From: Bacteroidaceae bacterium | Lineage (GTDB): Bacteria > Bacteroidota > Bacteroidia > Bacteroidales > Bacteroidaceae | Length of the DNA stretch: 64,000 nt | Direction: 5' to 3' | Assembly: GCA_017525235.1 (NCBI GenBank) | Contig: JAFXTC010000041.1 | Location: 1 to 64,000 of the forward strand | Part shown: piece after piece, positions 54,628 to 63,741 of the stretch | How the letters are laid out: each line of letters opens with the position of its first letter | How positions within the stretch are numbered: the first letter of the stretch is position 1 | Made by a program: the position numbers and the translations under genes | The notes under the pieces: model-generated | Told to the model about the DNA's origin: nothing | Database searches by the model: none | What the model saw: only the letters and a program-made list of their open reading frames with translations

Positions 54628-55532
54628 AGAATATTTTCATCTTTCTTGTTCTCACGGCCTTTACTCTTGCTGACATCAATCTAAATGCACAAGAGTTGAA
54701 CGCAAAGGTAAATATTAACTATGCTCAGGTGTCAAACACCAAGACAGATGTTTTTCCCAAACTTCAAACTACTATTGAGGAATTTCTGAACAACCACAAA
54801 TGGACGGAGATTGCATTTCGCGAAAACGAGAAGATTCAATGTACCTTCAATTTAACAGTTAACTCATACAGTGCGACAGATAACACTTGTAACTGCTCGC
54901 TTTTGATGTCGAGTAACCGCCCCGTCTATAACAGCAACTATAATACTGTATGCTATTCGGTAAATGACAAAGAGTTTGTCTTTAAATTCTCCGAATTTGA
55001 TCAGTTAGAATATCAGGAAAACCAAATAGATAACAATCTGGTGGCACTGCTTGCTTATTATGCCTATATGATAATAGGTATGGATCTAGACACCATGTCG
55101 CCTAAAGGTGGCACAACATGTTTCCAAACTGCAGAAAACATTGTTTCTGCAGGTCAGAGTCTAGAGTTCCCTGGTTGGAAGGCATTTAGCGATGCAGGAA
55201 ACCGTTTCGGGTTGCTGAACGACTACATGGACGGTTCGATGGAATGTATGCGTGAATTCCAGTACATCTACCACAGGAAAGGACTGGACCAGATGTCAGA
55301 GAACATTGATTCTGCCAGAGCTGCCATTACAGAAGGTCTTGACCTTTTGCTTCAAGCACATAAAGCCAAGAACATGAACCGTGTTGCTCAACTGTTCACT
55401 GAATACAAACGAAGCGAATTAGTAAACATCTATTCAGGAAAAGGCACAACAGAAGAAAAAAACAAAGCCTACGAAGTTCTCTTCGCCATTGATGCCTCAC
55501 AAGACAACGAATGGCAGAAAATAAAGAAATAA
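54624..55532 (+). CDS. DUF4835 family exported protein
   Basis: 302 residues with a signal peptide (MKNIFIFLVLTAFTLADINL). The family features are the N-terminal LNAKVNINYAQVSNTKTDVF and the IQCTFNLTVN region, then LEFPGWKAFSDAGNRFGLLN. DUF4835 proteins occur next to coaBC and recN across Bacteroidetes; their function is unknown, and a role in gliding or envelope is only suspected. It starts inside the coaBC stop and ends six bases before recN. Confidence 0.85.
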   Translation: MKNIFIFLVLTAFTLADINLNAQELNAKVNINYAQVSNTKTDVFPKLQTTIEEFLNNHKWTEIAFRENEKIQCTFNLTVNSYSATDNTCNCSLLMSSNRPVYNSNYNTVCYSVNDKEFVFKFSEFDQLEYQENQIDNNLVALLAYYAYMIIGMDLDTMSPKGGTTCFQTAENIVSAGQSLEFPGWKAFSDAGNRFGLLNDYMDGSMECMREFQYIYHRKGLDQMSENIDSARAAITEGLDLLLQAHKAKNMNRVAQLFTEYKRSELVNIYSGKGTTEEKNKAYEVLFAIDASQDNEWQKIKK

Positions 55533-55538
55533 GACTTT

Positions 55539-57209
55539 ATGCTAAAGCATCTTTATATCAAGAACTTTGCTCTTATCAATGAGTTGGATATTGATTTCTT
55601 GCCGGGTTTCTCTGTCATCACAGGTGAAACGGGTGCAGGAAAATCCATTATGCTTGGGGCGATTAACTATCTTTTAGGTCAAAGGGCTGACATAAAAAGC
55701 ATTCTCCCAGGCGCCGACAAATGTACAATCGAGGCAACCTTTGGAATAGAAGGCTACGACCTGAAAGCCTTATTTGAAGAATTTGACACAGACTTTGACG
55801 GCAAAGAGTGTATCATTCGTCGCGAGTTTACCACAAGCGGCAAAAGCAGGGCCTTTGTGAACGATAGTCCTGCTAATCTGACATTTTTGAAGGAATTGGG
55901 CTATCAACTCATAGATATTCATTCCCAACACCAGAATTTGCTCATCGCAAAGGAAGATTTCCAGTTACACATTCTTGACATAATGGCACAAAACAATGAA
56001 CAACTGGAAGAATACCGCACATGTTTCACAGAATACAAACAAGCGGAGCAGGAATTAAAGAACGCCAAGGAAATACTGGATAAATCAAAAGCAGAAGAAG
56101 ATTATCTACGTTTCCAATTGGAACAGCTGGAAGAACTGAACCCAAAAGCAGGAGAAGACGAAGAACTTGAAGAAGAGCAAAATGAACTGAGTCATGCCGA
56201 GGAAATAAAAAGCATACTGTACAAAGCCGACTCACAATTCAGTAACGACAGCAATTCTGGCGGTGTCATAGAGATGTTAAGGCACATCAATCAAGATATC
56301 CAATCACTTTCCCGTATCTACCCCAACGTTGAAAATTATGTCGAGCGCATAGAAAGCACCCTTATCGAGCTAAAGGATATAAGTGACGAATTAAACAACT
56401 TAGCAGAAAAGGTGGAATACAATCCTGCCAGATTGGAAGAAATAAATAACCGCCTTGACCAGCTCTATACCTTAGAAAAGAAGCACGATGCGAAGTCGGC
56501 CGCTGAGTTAAAGGCCTTTATGATGGAGGTAAGACAAAAACTGGACGTCATCAGCAATGGTGAGGAAAGAATTGAAGAATTAGAAAAGGCTGTTCAGCAG
56601 AAGTTTGCCAATGCGACGGCAAAGGCCGAACAACTTAGCAAGAAAAGAGTCGCTGCTGCAAAAGAAGTGGAAGCCTCCATCGGCAAGATGCTTTCGCAGC
56701 TCGATATACCCAACAATCGGTTTGAGGTGAATATTGAGAAGAGGAAACAGCTAACAGAAAATGGAGTCGACCAGGTAACCTTTTACTTCTCTGCCAATAA
56801 GAATGCTGCCGCGAGAGCCATCTCAGAAGTAGCCAGCGGTGGTGAAATTGCCCGTCTGATGCTCGCACTAAAAGCCATTACAAGTAAGAGAGAAAATCTG
56901 CCTACCATCATATTTGATGAGATAGATACCGGTGTCAGTGGAAAGGTAGCCTCATCGATGGCAAATCTGATGAAGGAAATGACAGCAAACAACAAACACC
57001 AAGTAATAGCCATCACTCACCTGCCGCAGATTGCATCATGCGGTACCACCCATTACAGGGTTTACAAAGAAGATACAGAAGAACAAACTTTCAGCCATAT
57101 ACGGAAACTGACACAAGAAGAACGAGTTACAGAAATAGCCCACATGTTAAGCGGAAACGAAGTTTCAGAGGCAGCCGTCCTGAACGCAAAACAGTTATTG
57201 AGACAATGA
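55539..57209 (+). CDS. recN: DNA repair protein RecN
   Basis: 556 residues, SMC-like ATPase of double-strand-break repair. Walker A GETGAGKS is at 29-36. A long coiled coil occupies about 150-370 (EQLEELNPKAGEDEELEEEQ ..). The signature VASGGEIARLMLALKAI and Walker B TIIFDEIDTGVSG lie in the C-terminal half, followed by HQVIAITHLPQIA. The length is normal. The stop TGA overlaps the ATG of the next gene, so translation is coupled. Confidence 0.95.
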   Translation: MLKHLYIKNFALINELDIDFLPGFSVITGETGAGKSIMLGAINYLLGQRADIKSILPGADKCTIEATFGIEGYDLKALFEEFDTDFDGKECIIRREFTTSGKSRAFVNDSPANLTFLKELGYQLIDIHSQHQNLLIAKEDFQLHILDIMAQNNEQLEEYRTCFTEYKQAEQELKNAKEILDKSKAEEDYLRFQLEQLEELNPKAGEDEELEEEQNELSHAEEIKSILYKADSQFSNDSNSGGVIEMLRHINQDIQSLSRIYPNVENYVERIESTLIELKDISDELNNLAEKVEYNPARLEEINNRLDQLYTLEKKHDAKSAAELKAFMMEVRQKLDVISNGEERIEELEKAVQQKFANATAKAEQLSKKRVAAAKEVEASIGKMLSQLDIPNNRFEVNIEKRKQLTENGVDQVTFYFSANKNAAARAISEVASGGEIARLMLALKAITSKRENLPTIIFDEIDTGVSGKVASSMANLMKEMTANNKHQVIAITHLPQIASCGTTHYRVYKEDTEEQTFSHIRKLTQEERVTEIAHMLSGNEVSEAAVLNAKQLLRQ

Positions 57210-58885
57210 AGAAATTTTTGATTATACTTCTATATACCTTATTATATATATTACCGTCCATGGCACAATCCCCCAAATGGGCAAAGAAAGTCAGAGGGGC
57301 ACAAGTAACGATAATAGTGTATAATAGAAATGGAGAAATGAAAGAGACACAGGGTATCTTCTCTGATACCCAAGGTACGGTTCTCACTGAATATGATATC
57401 TTGAAACACGCCACCCGTGCCATTGTTGTGGATGCTACAGGAAAAGAATATCCCGTAAAGGAAATATCGGGCGCCAATGCCATGTACAATGTGGCCAAAC
57501 TGCAAATTGAGCTCAAGAAAGGGAAACTTGCATATTTGAATCCCTCATCGACTCCGGTGGCAGAAAAAAGTATCATCTACATCCTCCCAAATGTAAAAGC
57601 AAGCAAGAATGCGCTCTGTACTAACGACACGATCATCAAAGCAGAAACATTTAAGGAAATATACAATTACTACACCCTTGGCAATACTGCTAACGAACGG
57701 ATGAAGAACAGTGCAGTATTAAATGAAAATGGGGAATTAATCGGATTACTCCAATTAGCTGCAAAAGAAGGAAACAATGCATACGTAATTGATGCCAAAT
57801 TCATTACCGATCTAAGGATAAAACCCATGGATGCCGGTAATAACGACTTAAAAGCCATCTATATAAAGAAATCGCTCCCTGAGACAGCTGAGGAAGCCCT
57901 AACCTATCTATATCTGTTGGACAGGAAAGACAGCAGCGCTTACTTGCCTTGCATAGATGATTTTATCCTGAGGTATCCGACAAATACCTCAGGAAGGGTC
58001 TTGAAAGCAGAAAGATTAACTGAATTAGGCAAATATGCTGAAGCCGAAAAGGCATATGAAGAAGCGTTGAATACCGATGGGATATCCAAAGATGAGATAT
58101 TGTATTCAATGGCCAAGACCATATACGCATTGAATCTGGACAAGACATACACCAAATACAAAGACTGGGATATGGAAAAAGCATTAGAAGAAACCAGAAA
58201 TGCCTTTAACAGTAATCCCTTACCCATTTATACGCAACTAGAAGCCAATTGCTTGTTTGCACTGAAACACTACGACGAGGCACAAGAGAAATTCCTTTCC
58301 TTGACAAAGACAAACCTTCGTTCGGCCGACATGTTCCTTAATGCTGCACAATGCAAAATTACTCAAAACAAAGAAGAAGGAGTCTTGGAGTTGCTCGACA
58401 GTGCACTTGCCTGTTACAGCAAACCCTATCCTATGGCAGCAGCCAACACCATCTTGTTAAGAGCAGACGTACTTGCAAAAGCAGGCAAGAACAAAGAAGC
58501 TGTGCTAGGCCTAAACGACTATGAGCGATTGGCAGGTGGCAACCTGAATGCGAACTTCTACTACGGAAGAGAACAGTTGGAGATAAAAAGCCGCATGTAT
58601 CCTCAAGCGCTCTCCGACATAGAAAAGGCCATGACGCTTGAACCAAAAGAGTCCTTGTACTTTGCAGAGGCGGCAGCACTTAATTTCAGATTAGGACAGT
58701 TGGATGATGCCATCGAATATGCCAAGAAAGCCATTGTCATAGATGAGAAATTCCCTGATCCGTACCGCATAATCGGTGTATGCTATAATCATAAAGGCAA
58801 CAAGGATGAGGCAAAGAAGTATCTTCAGAAAGCCGTAGACTTAGGAGACACCTTGGCTTCGGGTATTATTGACAAGATGAAGTGA
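57206..58885 (+). CDS. exported TPR protein with degenerate trypsin-like N-terminal domain
   Basis: 559 residues from ATG 57206, which overlaps the recN stop; a longer frame inside recN (57038) is not credible. Signal peptide MKKFLIILLYTLLYILPSMA. Residues about 28-215 resemble the HtrA-type trypsin fold (VTIIVYNRNGEMKETQGIFS .. GTVLTEYDILKHATRAIVVD .. SAVLNENGELIGLLQLA), but the expected catalytic His and the GNSGGP serine motif are absent, so it is probably not a protease. The rest is TPR repeats (AEKAYEEALNTDGISKDEIL; YFAEAAALNFRLGQLDDAIE; GVCYNHKGNKDEAKKYLQKA). It may be a periplasmic scaffold. Its stop overlaps tilS (GTGA). Confidence 0.8.
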   Translation: MKKFLIILLYTLLYILPSMAQSPKWAKKVRGAQVTIIVYNRNGEMKETQGIFSDTQGTVLTEYDILKHATRAIVVDATGKEYPVKEISGANAMYNVAKLQIELKKGKLAYLNPSSTPVAEKSIIYILPNVKASKNALCTNDTIIKAETFKEIYNYYTLGNTANERMKNSAVLNENGELIGLLQLAAKEGNNAYVIDAKFITDLRIKPMDAGNNDLKAIYIKKSLPETAEEALTYLYLLDRKDSSAYLPCIDDFILRYPTNTSGRVLKAERLTELGKYAEAEKAYEEALNTDGISKDEILYSMAKTIYALNLDKTYTKYKDWDMEKALEETRNAFNSNPLPIYTQLEANCLFALKHYDEAQEKFLSLTKTNLRSADMFLNAAQCKITQNKEEGVLELLDSALACYSKPYPMAAANTILLRADVLAKAGKNKEAVLGLNDYERLAGGNLNANFYYGREQLEIKSRMYPQALSDIEKAMTLEPKESLYFAEAAALNFRLGQLDDAIEYAKKAIVIDEKFPDPYRIIGVCYNHKGNKDEAKKYLQKAVDLGDTLASGIIDKMK

Positions 58886-60153
58886 AAGAAAGAATAAGGA
58901 AATACATACAAACAAACCAGATTTTCAGTCCGGAGAAATTGATTCTTGTAGGAGTAAGTGGAGGGGCAGATTCTGTTGCTCTTCTGTTAATCCTGAAAGA
59001 ACTGAACTACCCCATTCAGGCACTTCACTGCAACTTTCAACTTAGAGGAGAAGAATCTGACAGGGACGAAAAATTTGTCTCTGACCTATGTAAAAAAAAT
59101 GGCATTCCATTGCAGACAAAGCATTTCAGCACAACAGAACATGCCATTCAAAATAAAAGCAGCATTGAGATGGCTGCTAGAGATTTACGATATAACTGGT
59201 TCTACGATGTGCTAGCAGATACTAATGCACAAAGTATTGCTGTTGCTCATCACAAGAACGATCAGGCAGAAACGTTGTTGTTGAACCTCATCCGTGGAAC
59301 AGGAATACGCGGATTGGCTGGCATGTACCCTTTGCGAAACAAGATTGCCCGTCCGTTGCTCTGCGTTACACGAGAAGATATTATCAACTATCTAATCCAA
59401 ATCAAACAAAGTTTTGTTACTGACAGCACCAACCTGAAGAGAGATGCCACAAGAAACAAAATCCGTTTGGATATCATACCCCAATTAGCCCAAATTAATC
59501 CTAACATTGTTCATACACTCTCTGACACGTGTTCTATTCTAATGTCGAGTATACCCTTTTATGAAAAAGAAATTCAAGAGGAACTGAAACAAGTAAAGGT
59601 GAATGATTCTGAACTCGACATAACACAATTGCAAAAAAACAAGAATGCAACCGTATTAATCTACGAATGGCTGAAAGATAAAGGCTTCACCAGCACGCAA
59701 ACAGCAGAGATGGCAGAGGCGTTAAGCAGTACATCAGGTAAGATGTGGGAAAGCAGGACGTACCGATTGCTTAAAGACCGTAACAAGTTAATCCTTCAAA
59801 GGAAAGATATAGAGAAAACAGAACCCCACATCATACAAGAAGAGGTAGAGTTCATCACAGAAACAGGTCCCCACATAGCCTACTTCGACAAGGACAAATT
59901 AATGTACCCCATTACCTATAGGACGACAAGAGAGGGCGATTGGTTTGTCCCCTTTGGGATGAAGGGAAAGAAACTGATAAGTGATTATCTTACAGATATT
60001 AAGGCAACCCGATTTGAAAAAGAAAATCAACAGGTTGTCTTGTGTGGAAATGACATTATCTGGGTAGTCGGTCATAGGTCCGACAATAGATATAGAGTAG
60101 ACAATAGCACCAAGCAAATTATTAAATTATCAATAACTGCGAACCCTATATAA
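58882..60153 (+). CDS. tilS: tRNA(Ile)-lysidine synthetase
   Basis: 423 residues, start codon GTG overlapping the TGA of the upstream gene. The PP-loop ATPase motif GVSGGADS is at 24-31, and the family segments LHCNFQLRGEESDRDE, VAHHKNDQAETLLLNLIRGT and GIRGLAGMYP follow. The C-terminal substrate domain has the TilS pattern (TYRTTREGDWFVPFGMKGKK). It makes lysidine at the wobble base of the minor tRNA-Ile, so CAU reads AUA. Essential in most bacteria. It ends one base before the next ATG. Confidence 0.94.
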   Translation: MKERIRKYIQTNQIFSPEKLILVGVSGGADSVALLLILKELNYPIQALHCNFQLRGEESDRDEKFVSDLCKKNGIPLQTKHFSTTEHAIQNKSSIEMAARDLRYNWFYDVLADTNAQSIAVAHHKNDQAETLLLNLIRGTGIRGLAGMYPLRNKIARPLLCVTREDIINYLIQIKQSFVTDSTNLKRDATRNKIRLDIIPQLAQINPNIVHTLSDTCSILMSSIPFYEKEIQEELKQVKVNDSELDITQLQKNKNATVLIYEWLKDKGFTSTQTAEMAEALSSTSGKMWESRTYRLLKDRNKLILQRKDIEKTEPHIIQEEVEFITETGPHIAYFDKDKLMYPITYRTTREGDWFVPFGMKGKKLISDYLTDIKATRFEKENQQVVLCGNDIIWVVGHRSDNRYRVDNSTKQIIKLSITANPI

Positions 60154-60154
60154 C

Positions 60155-61264
60155 ATGAGTATGATTACATGCCCCGTGTGTGGCGAAAGAGTATCTACGA
60201 TGGCTGGCACGTGTCCACATTGCGGAACAAATATAGCAGGAAACCTGAAGCCGTGTCCCAACTGTAACGAGTATTGTCTTAACACACAAGACAGATGTCC
60301 TCACTGTGGAACTGATTTTTCCATGTATACTGAAAATGCTTCTGAACATCGAGAGGAACAGGAAGTCCTCGCAAAAACAGAAATAAATGAGACGTCTGCC
60401 AAGAAGAGCAATAAAGCCCTTATTTTCTCCATAGTATTTGCTGTGTTTTTAGTCTTAACTGCTGTTGCTTTTTATTATCTTGATTATAGAAACACCATAG
60501 TCAGAGAAGAAACAGAGTATTTAAGACTTGAGAACACCTCAAATCCAGAATACTATAACGATTTCCTTGCTAAATATCCTAAAAGCAAACATTATCAGGA
60601 TGTCAAAGAGCGGTTGAATAACCTGTTGGACGAAACGAAGGAATGGGAAAAGATGGTACAGAATATTAGCCGTTCCGAAATAGAGGAATTTATGAGAAAA
60701 CACCCCTATTCAAATCGACAGCAACTCTGCAAAGATATGATTGACTCTTTGGATTGGAATGAGGCAAAAAAAATTGACACAGAGGAAGCTATTGTGAACT
60801 ACCTCAATACGCATCCAAATGGCAAATATGCCGAAGAAGCTTCCCTGAAGAAGAACGAACTGGGGATGATGAAAATAACAGCCCAAGATAAAGCAATTAT
60901 TCGTGGTTCACTAGAAAACTTCTTTACAGTAGCCATGAGCAAACAAGACCTTCCACTTATCTCTGAAGCAATTCCCGAAAAGATGGAGAATTTTTGTGGA
61001 GTTCAAGATGCCACTCCTGAACAGATTGTTGCATTCGCCAAAAACAAGATGGCAGCCGACGTTATAGGATTACATTATACAATAGGAGAAGAGATGGTTG
61101 TTCGTAAGCAAACTATATCCGACGGAACCACGGGATATGCGGTCAGCTTTACTTTACAAGAACTCATCTCACGCTCTGACACAAACCAGCCTAGTACCAA
61201 ATCTTATCAGGTTACAGCCCTACTCAATGCTGAACATAAAATAACAAGGATGTCCATTAGATAA
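60155..61264 (+). CDS. membrane protein with N-terminal double zinc ribbon
   Basis: 369 residues. Residues 1-60 carry four CxxC pairs in two zinc ribbons (CPVCGERVSTMAGTCPHCG and CPNCNEYCLNTQDRCPHCG). One membrane helix follows at about 86-108 (ALIFSIVFAVFLVLTAVAFY), so the ribbons face the cytoplasm and the remaining 260 residues lie outside. That part has repeated short helical units (NPEYYNDFLAKYPKSKHYQD; EAIVNYLNTHPNGKYAEEAS) like TPR or Sel1-like repeats, and a C-terminal NTF2-like region. The function is unknown; signal transfer across the membrane is possible. It begins one base after tilS. Confidence 0.7.
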   Translation: MSMITCPVCGERVSTMAGTCPHCGTNIAGNLKPCPNCNEYCLNTQDRCPHCGTDFSMYTENASEHREEQEVLAKTEINETSAKKSNKALIFSIVFAVFLVLTAVAFYYLDYRNTIVREETEYLRLENTSNPEYYNDFLAKYPKSKHYQDVKERLNNLLDETKEWEKMVQNISRSEIEEFMRKHPYSNRQQLCKDMIDSLDWNEAKKIDTEEAIVNYLNTHPNGKYAEEASLKKNELGMMKITAQDKAIIRGSLENFFTVAMSKQDLPLISEAIPEKMENFCGVQDATPEQIVAFAKNKMAADVIGLHYTIGEEMVVRKQTISDGTTGYAVSFTLQELISRSDTNQPSTKSYQVTALLNAEHKITRMSIR

Positions 61265-61314
61265 GAGAGAATAACCTCCAGGCGCTTGTCGAGGGGCAGG
61301 GCTTTCAAGCCTTC

Positions 61315-61346
61315 AAAAAAACCAGCTAAGAGTAAACTCTCGCTGG
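61315..61346 (-). terminator. terminator of the SRP RNA/tRNA-Thr transcript
   Basis: CCAGC (61322-61326) and GCTGG (61342-61346), with an inner GAGT/ACTC pairing, form the stem. On the minus strand it is followed by seven T (complement of 61315-61321). It lies about 20 bases beyond tRNA-Thr. Confidence 0.75.
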
Positions 61347-61366
61347 CATTCGTTTTTGAATTCTTG

Positions 61367-61440
61367 AGCCTCTTGTCGGATTCGAACCAACGACCCCGAG
61401 ATTACAAATCACGTGCTCTGACCAACTGAGCTAAAGAGGC
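61367..61440 (-). tRNA. tRNA-Thr (TGT)
   Basis: A 74-nucleotide cloverleaf on the minus strand: acceptor GCCTCTT/AAGAGGC, D arm AGCTCAGTTGGTCAGAGC, anticodon loop TTTGTAA with anticodon TGT, T arm GGTTCGAATCC. CCA is not encoded. Its 5' end is only four bases from the 3' end of the SRP RNA, so RNase P cleavage would also shape that end. Confidence 0.94.
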
Positions 61441-61444
61441 GGGT

Positions 61445-61540
61445 GGGAAAGCTATCTGCATCGCGCCGCTACAACCGACTACCCTTGCTGCGGTCAGACC
61501 CTGGGGGATTCGAAGGGAGCATGCCGTACAGGACTTTCCC
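61445..61540 (-). ncRNA. ffs: signal recognition particle RNA (4.5S-like)
   Basis: About 96 bases on the minus strand. The ends pair (GGGAAAG with CTTTCCC), as do inner CTGTA/TGCAG. The apical domain reads CCCCCAGGGTCTGACCGCAG then CAAGGG, which keeps the SRP RNA pattern CAGG on one side and GCAGC on the other, where Ffh binds. The apical loop (GGTCTGACC) is not the usual GGAA tetraloop. It has a full promoter just upstream and runs into tRNA-Thr. A 6S-like or other small RNA is less likely, given the domain IV core. Confidence 0.75.
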
Positions 61541-61552
61541 GTTTTGTGGGTG

Positions 61553-61584
61553 CAAAGGTAGATATTATTGACGGAAAACACAAA
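61553..61584 (-). promoter_or_regulatory. promoter of the SRP RNA/tRNA-Thr transcript
   Basis: The minus strand has TTTG (61584-61581) and TACCTTTG (61560-61553), 20 bases apart, a full match to the Bacteroidetes promoter. It places transcription start near the 5' end of the RNA at 61540. Confidence 0.8.
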
Positions 61585-61653
61585 TTTTGCCCCGTTTTTT
61601 TTTCTTCTCATTTTTTTCTCGCGCACATACGTACATATGTATAAAATAAATTG

Positions 61654-61661
61654 TATCTTTG
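61654..61661 (+). promoter_or_regulatory. -7 box for the DUF4199 operon
   Basis: TATCTTTG, about 45 bases before ATG 61707. It lies back to back with the SRP RNA promoter, so the two share one divergent control region. Confidence 0.5.
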
Positions 61662-61706
61662 CGCGTAATTTGGTAAAAGGCAGACAAAAAGAACTTCTTT
61701 TAAGGT

Positions 61707-62282
61707 ATGGATAATACAACACCACATCCTATGACAATAGTACAGAGCGCTTCACATGCAGCCATTAAAGTGGGCTTTCTGTGTAGTGTAAGTTTTCTGT
61801 GCACTATACGAGGAATAACATCGCCTGGCATAGCCACAATAGGTCATTTTGCCGGTCTTTTAGCCATATACAACATTTTTAAAAACATTCTCAGGTACAA
61901 ACTGTTTGAGCAAGACATCCGTTTTGGCAGATGCTTTCGAATGGCAATGCTTATCTGCATCTTTGCGGGTTTGCTAACCAATGTAGTGCAGTATTTGTAT
62001 TTTCAGTTCTTCGACAAGGGTTACTTTCTCTCAACGATGGCTACAATGATGGAAATGCCCGAATACCAGCAAATGATAAAGTCGGTTTTTGCCGGTGTGC
62101 CCCAAAGCCAGTTAGACGAGGCTTTCTTGCAGATAAACGTACCAACGCTGATGGTACAATTTGTCTTCATGAATCTGATATTGTCAGTACCCGTCTCACT
62201 GGTTACAGCAGCCTTGGCTGCAATGACAAAAATAAGCAGAAAGACAATTAATCAGTCTGAAAACAATACAGAAAAAGAATAA
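61707..62282 (+). CDS. DUF4199 family membrane protein
   Basis: 191 residues, four hydrophobic segments (about 16-34, 42-58, 75-95, 150-172), so an inner-membrane protein. The pattern FQFFDKGYFLSTMATMMEMP in the middle and the C-terminal PVSLVTAALAAMTKISRK resemble DUF4199 proteins, which occur beside a GtrB/DPM-like glycosyltransferase in many Bacteroidetes. The function is unknown; a role with lipid-linked sugar is possible because of the neighbour. It starts eight bases before the next gene's ATG. Confidence 0.75.
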   Translation: MDNTTPHPMTIVQSASHAAIKVGFLCSVSFLCTIRGITSPGIATIGHFAGLLAIYNIFKNILRYKLFEQDIRFGRCFRMAMLICIFAGLLTNVVQYLYFQFFDKGYFLSTMATMMEMPEYQQMIKSVFAGVPQSQLDEAFLQINVPTLMVQFVFMNLILSVPVSLVTAALAAMTKISRKTINQSENNTEKE

Positions 62283-62290
62283 TCATAAAG

Positions 62291-63253
62291 ATGGATATAT
62301 CTGTTGTTATACCTCTATTTAATGAAGAGGAATCGCTGCCCGAACTTTTCTGTTGGATAAAAAGAGTAATGGAAGAGAATCATTTCAGTTATGAAGTGTT
62401 CTTTGTAAACGACGGCAGCACGGATAACTCATGGCAAGTAATAGAGCAACTGCGCAAAGAGAACCCCGAGGTGGTACATGGTATTAAGTTTCGCCGTAAC
62501 TACGGAAAAAGTCCTGCCCTGTATTGCGGATTCGACCGAGTGCAAGGCGATGTAGTGATTACCATGGATGCCGACCTGCAGGACTCGCCCGATGAGATTC
62601 CCGAACTTTACCGCATGATTACCGAGGATGGTTACGACCTTGTGAGCGGCTACAAGATGAACCGCAGCAAAGGCGACCCTCTGTCTAAGACTATCCCCAC
62701 TAAGCTCTTTAACGCTACAGCCCGTAAAGTGAGCGGTATTCATAACCTGCACGACTTTAACTGTGGACTGAAAGCATATCGCCGCGATGTGGTAAAGAAC
62801 ATTGAGGTATACGGCGAGATGTACCGCTACATCCCCTATTTGGCCAAGAGTGCCGGTTTCAGCAAAATTGGCGAGAAGCGCGTTCATCATCAGGCAAGGA
62901 AATTCGGCAAATCGAAGTTCATGGGATGGAACCGATTTGTAAACGGATATCTGGATCTGCTAAGCCTTTGGTTCCTTGACAGTTTCGGACTGAAACCCAT
63001 GCACGTATTCGGTTTTGTAGGCACGCTGATGTTCTTGATAGGTTTTCTGGCCGTAGTAGCTGTAGGTGCCACCAAGCTATACTACATAAGCAACGGCATC
63101 TCACACCCACTAGTAACCAGCAGCCCCTACTTCTATATTGCCCTTACCACCATGATTCTGGGTACGCAACTTTTTGTAGCAGGGTTTCTTGGCGAACTCA
63201 TCAGCCGTAATGCTCCTGAGCGAAACAACTATCACATAGAGAAGGAGATATAA
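62291..63253 (+). CDS. GtrB/dolichol-phosphate-mannose-synthase-like glycosyltransferase
   Basis: 320 residues. GT2 catalytic part: DISVVIPLFNEEESLPELFC, FVNDGSTDNSW, the DxD-like TMDADLQDSPDEIPE, and the acceptor loop HDFNCGLKAYRRDVVKNIEV. Two membrane helices follow (about 228-255 and 265-292), the bactoprenol-phosphate glycosyltransferase plan. It would load a sugar onto undecaprenyl phosphate for later transfer outside. It pairs with DUF4199 upstream and its stop shares one base with the next ATG (TAATG). Confidence 0.92.
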   Translation: MDISVVIPLFNEEESLPELFCWIKRVMEENHFSYEVFFVNDGSTDNSWQVIEQLRKENPEVVHGIKFRRNYGKSPALYCGFDRVQGDVVITMDADLQDSPDEIPELYRMITEDGYDLVSGYKMNRSKGDPLSKTIPTKLFNATARKVSGIHNLHDFNCGLKAYRRDVVKNIEVYGEMYRYIPYLAKSAGFSKIGEKRVHHQARKFGKSKFMGWNRFVNGYLDLLSLWFLDSFGLKPMHVFGFVGTLMFLIGFLAVVAVGATKLYYISNGISHPLVTSSPYFYIALTTMILGTQLFVAGFLGELISRNAPERNNYHIEKEI

Positions 63254-63741
63254 TGAAACAAAGCAAAGGGCTCTTTCTGGCATGTCTCTTCGCGTTGCTG
63301 GGATTGTACAGTTGCGACACTATAGACTGCACGCTCAACAACACCGTGGCTATGTATTGCAATTTCTATCAAGACGGCAAGTTGACCAGTATTAACGATA
63401 CGCTTTCCATTACGGCGGCAGACACATCAGTTGTTTTGTTGAACCGCCAGCTCAAAACCAGTTCAATGGCTCTTTCACTCAGTTACTCCTATCCAGAGGA
63501 CACTCTTCTCATAAACGTATCAGGAGATGGATACACAATTACAGACACCCTTTGGATAGAAAAGACGTCTACCACCCATTTTGAGAGCCCAGACTGCCCC
63601 GTGAATATGTTTCATAAAATTACAGGGGTCAGAAGCACACATATGTTTATAGATTCTGTAACCATAACCCGTCCGGATGTCGACTATTTACAAGATGAGA
63701 ATATTCAGATTCATTTCTATCCTTCTGTTGATGTTGATTAG
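63253..63741 (+). CDS. DUF6452 family lipoprotein-like protein
   Basis: 162 residues. Signal peptide MKQSKGLFLACLFALLGLYS with Cys just after (SCD), so it is probably a lipoprotein. The pattern CDTIDCTLNNTVAMYCNFYQ and INDTLSITAADTSVVLLN matches DUF6452, a family found next to DUF6048 proteins in Bacteroidetes. No function is known; an envelope or surface role is likely. It overlaps the DUF6048 start by 47 bases. Confidence 0.78.
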   Translation: MKQSKGLFLACLFALLGLYSCDTIDCTLNNTVAMYCNFYQDGKLTSINDTLSITAADTSVVLLNRQLKTSSMALSLSYSYPEDTLLINVSGDGYTITDTLWIEKTSTTHFESPDCPVNMFHKITGVRSTHMFIDSVTITRPDVDYLQDENIQIHFYPSVDVD

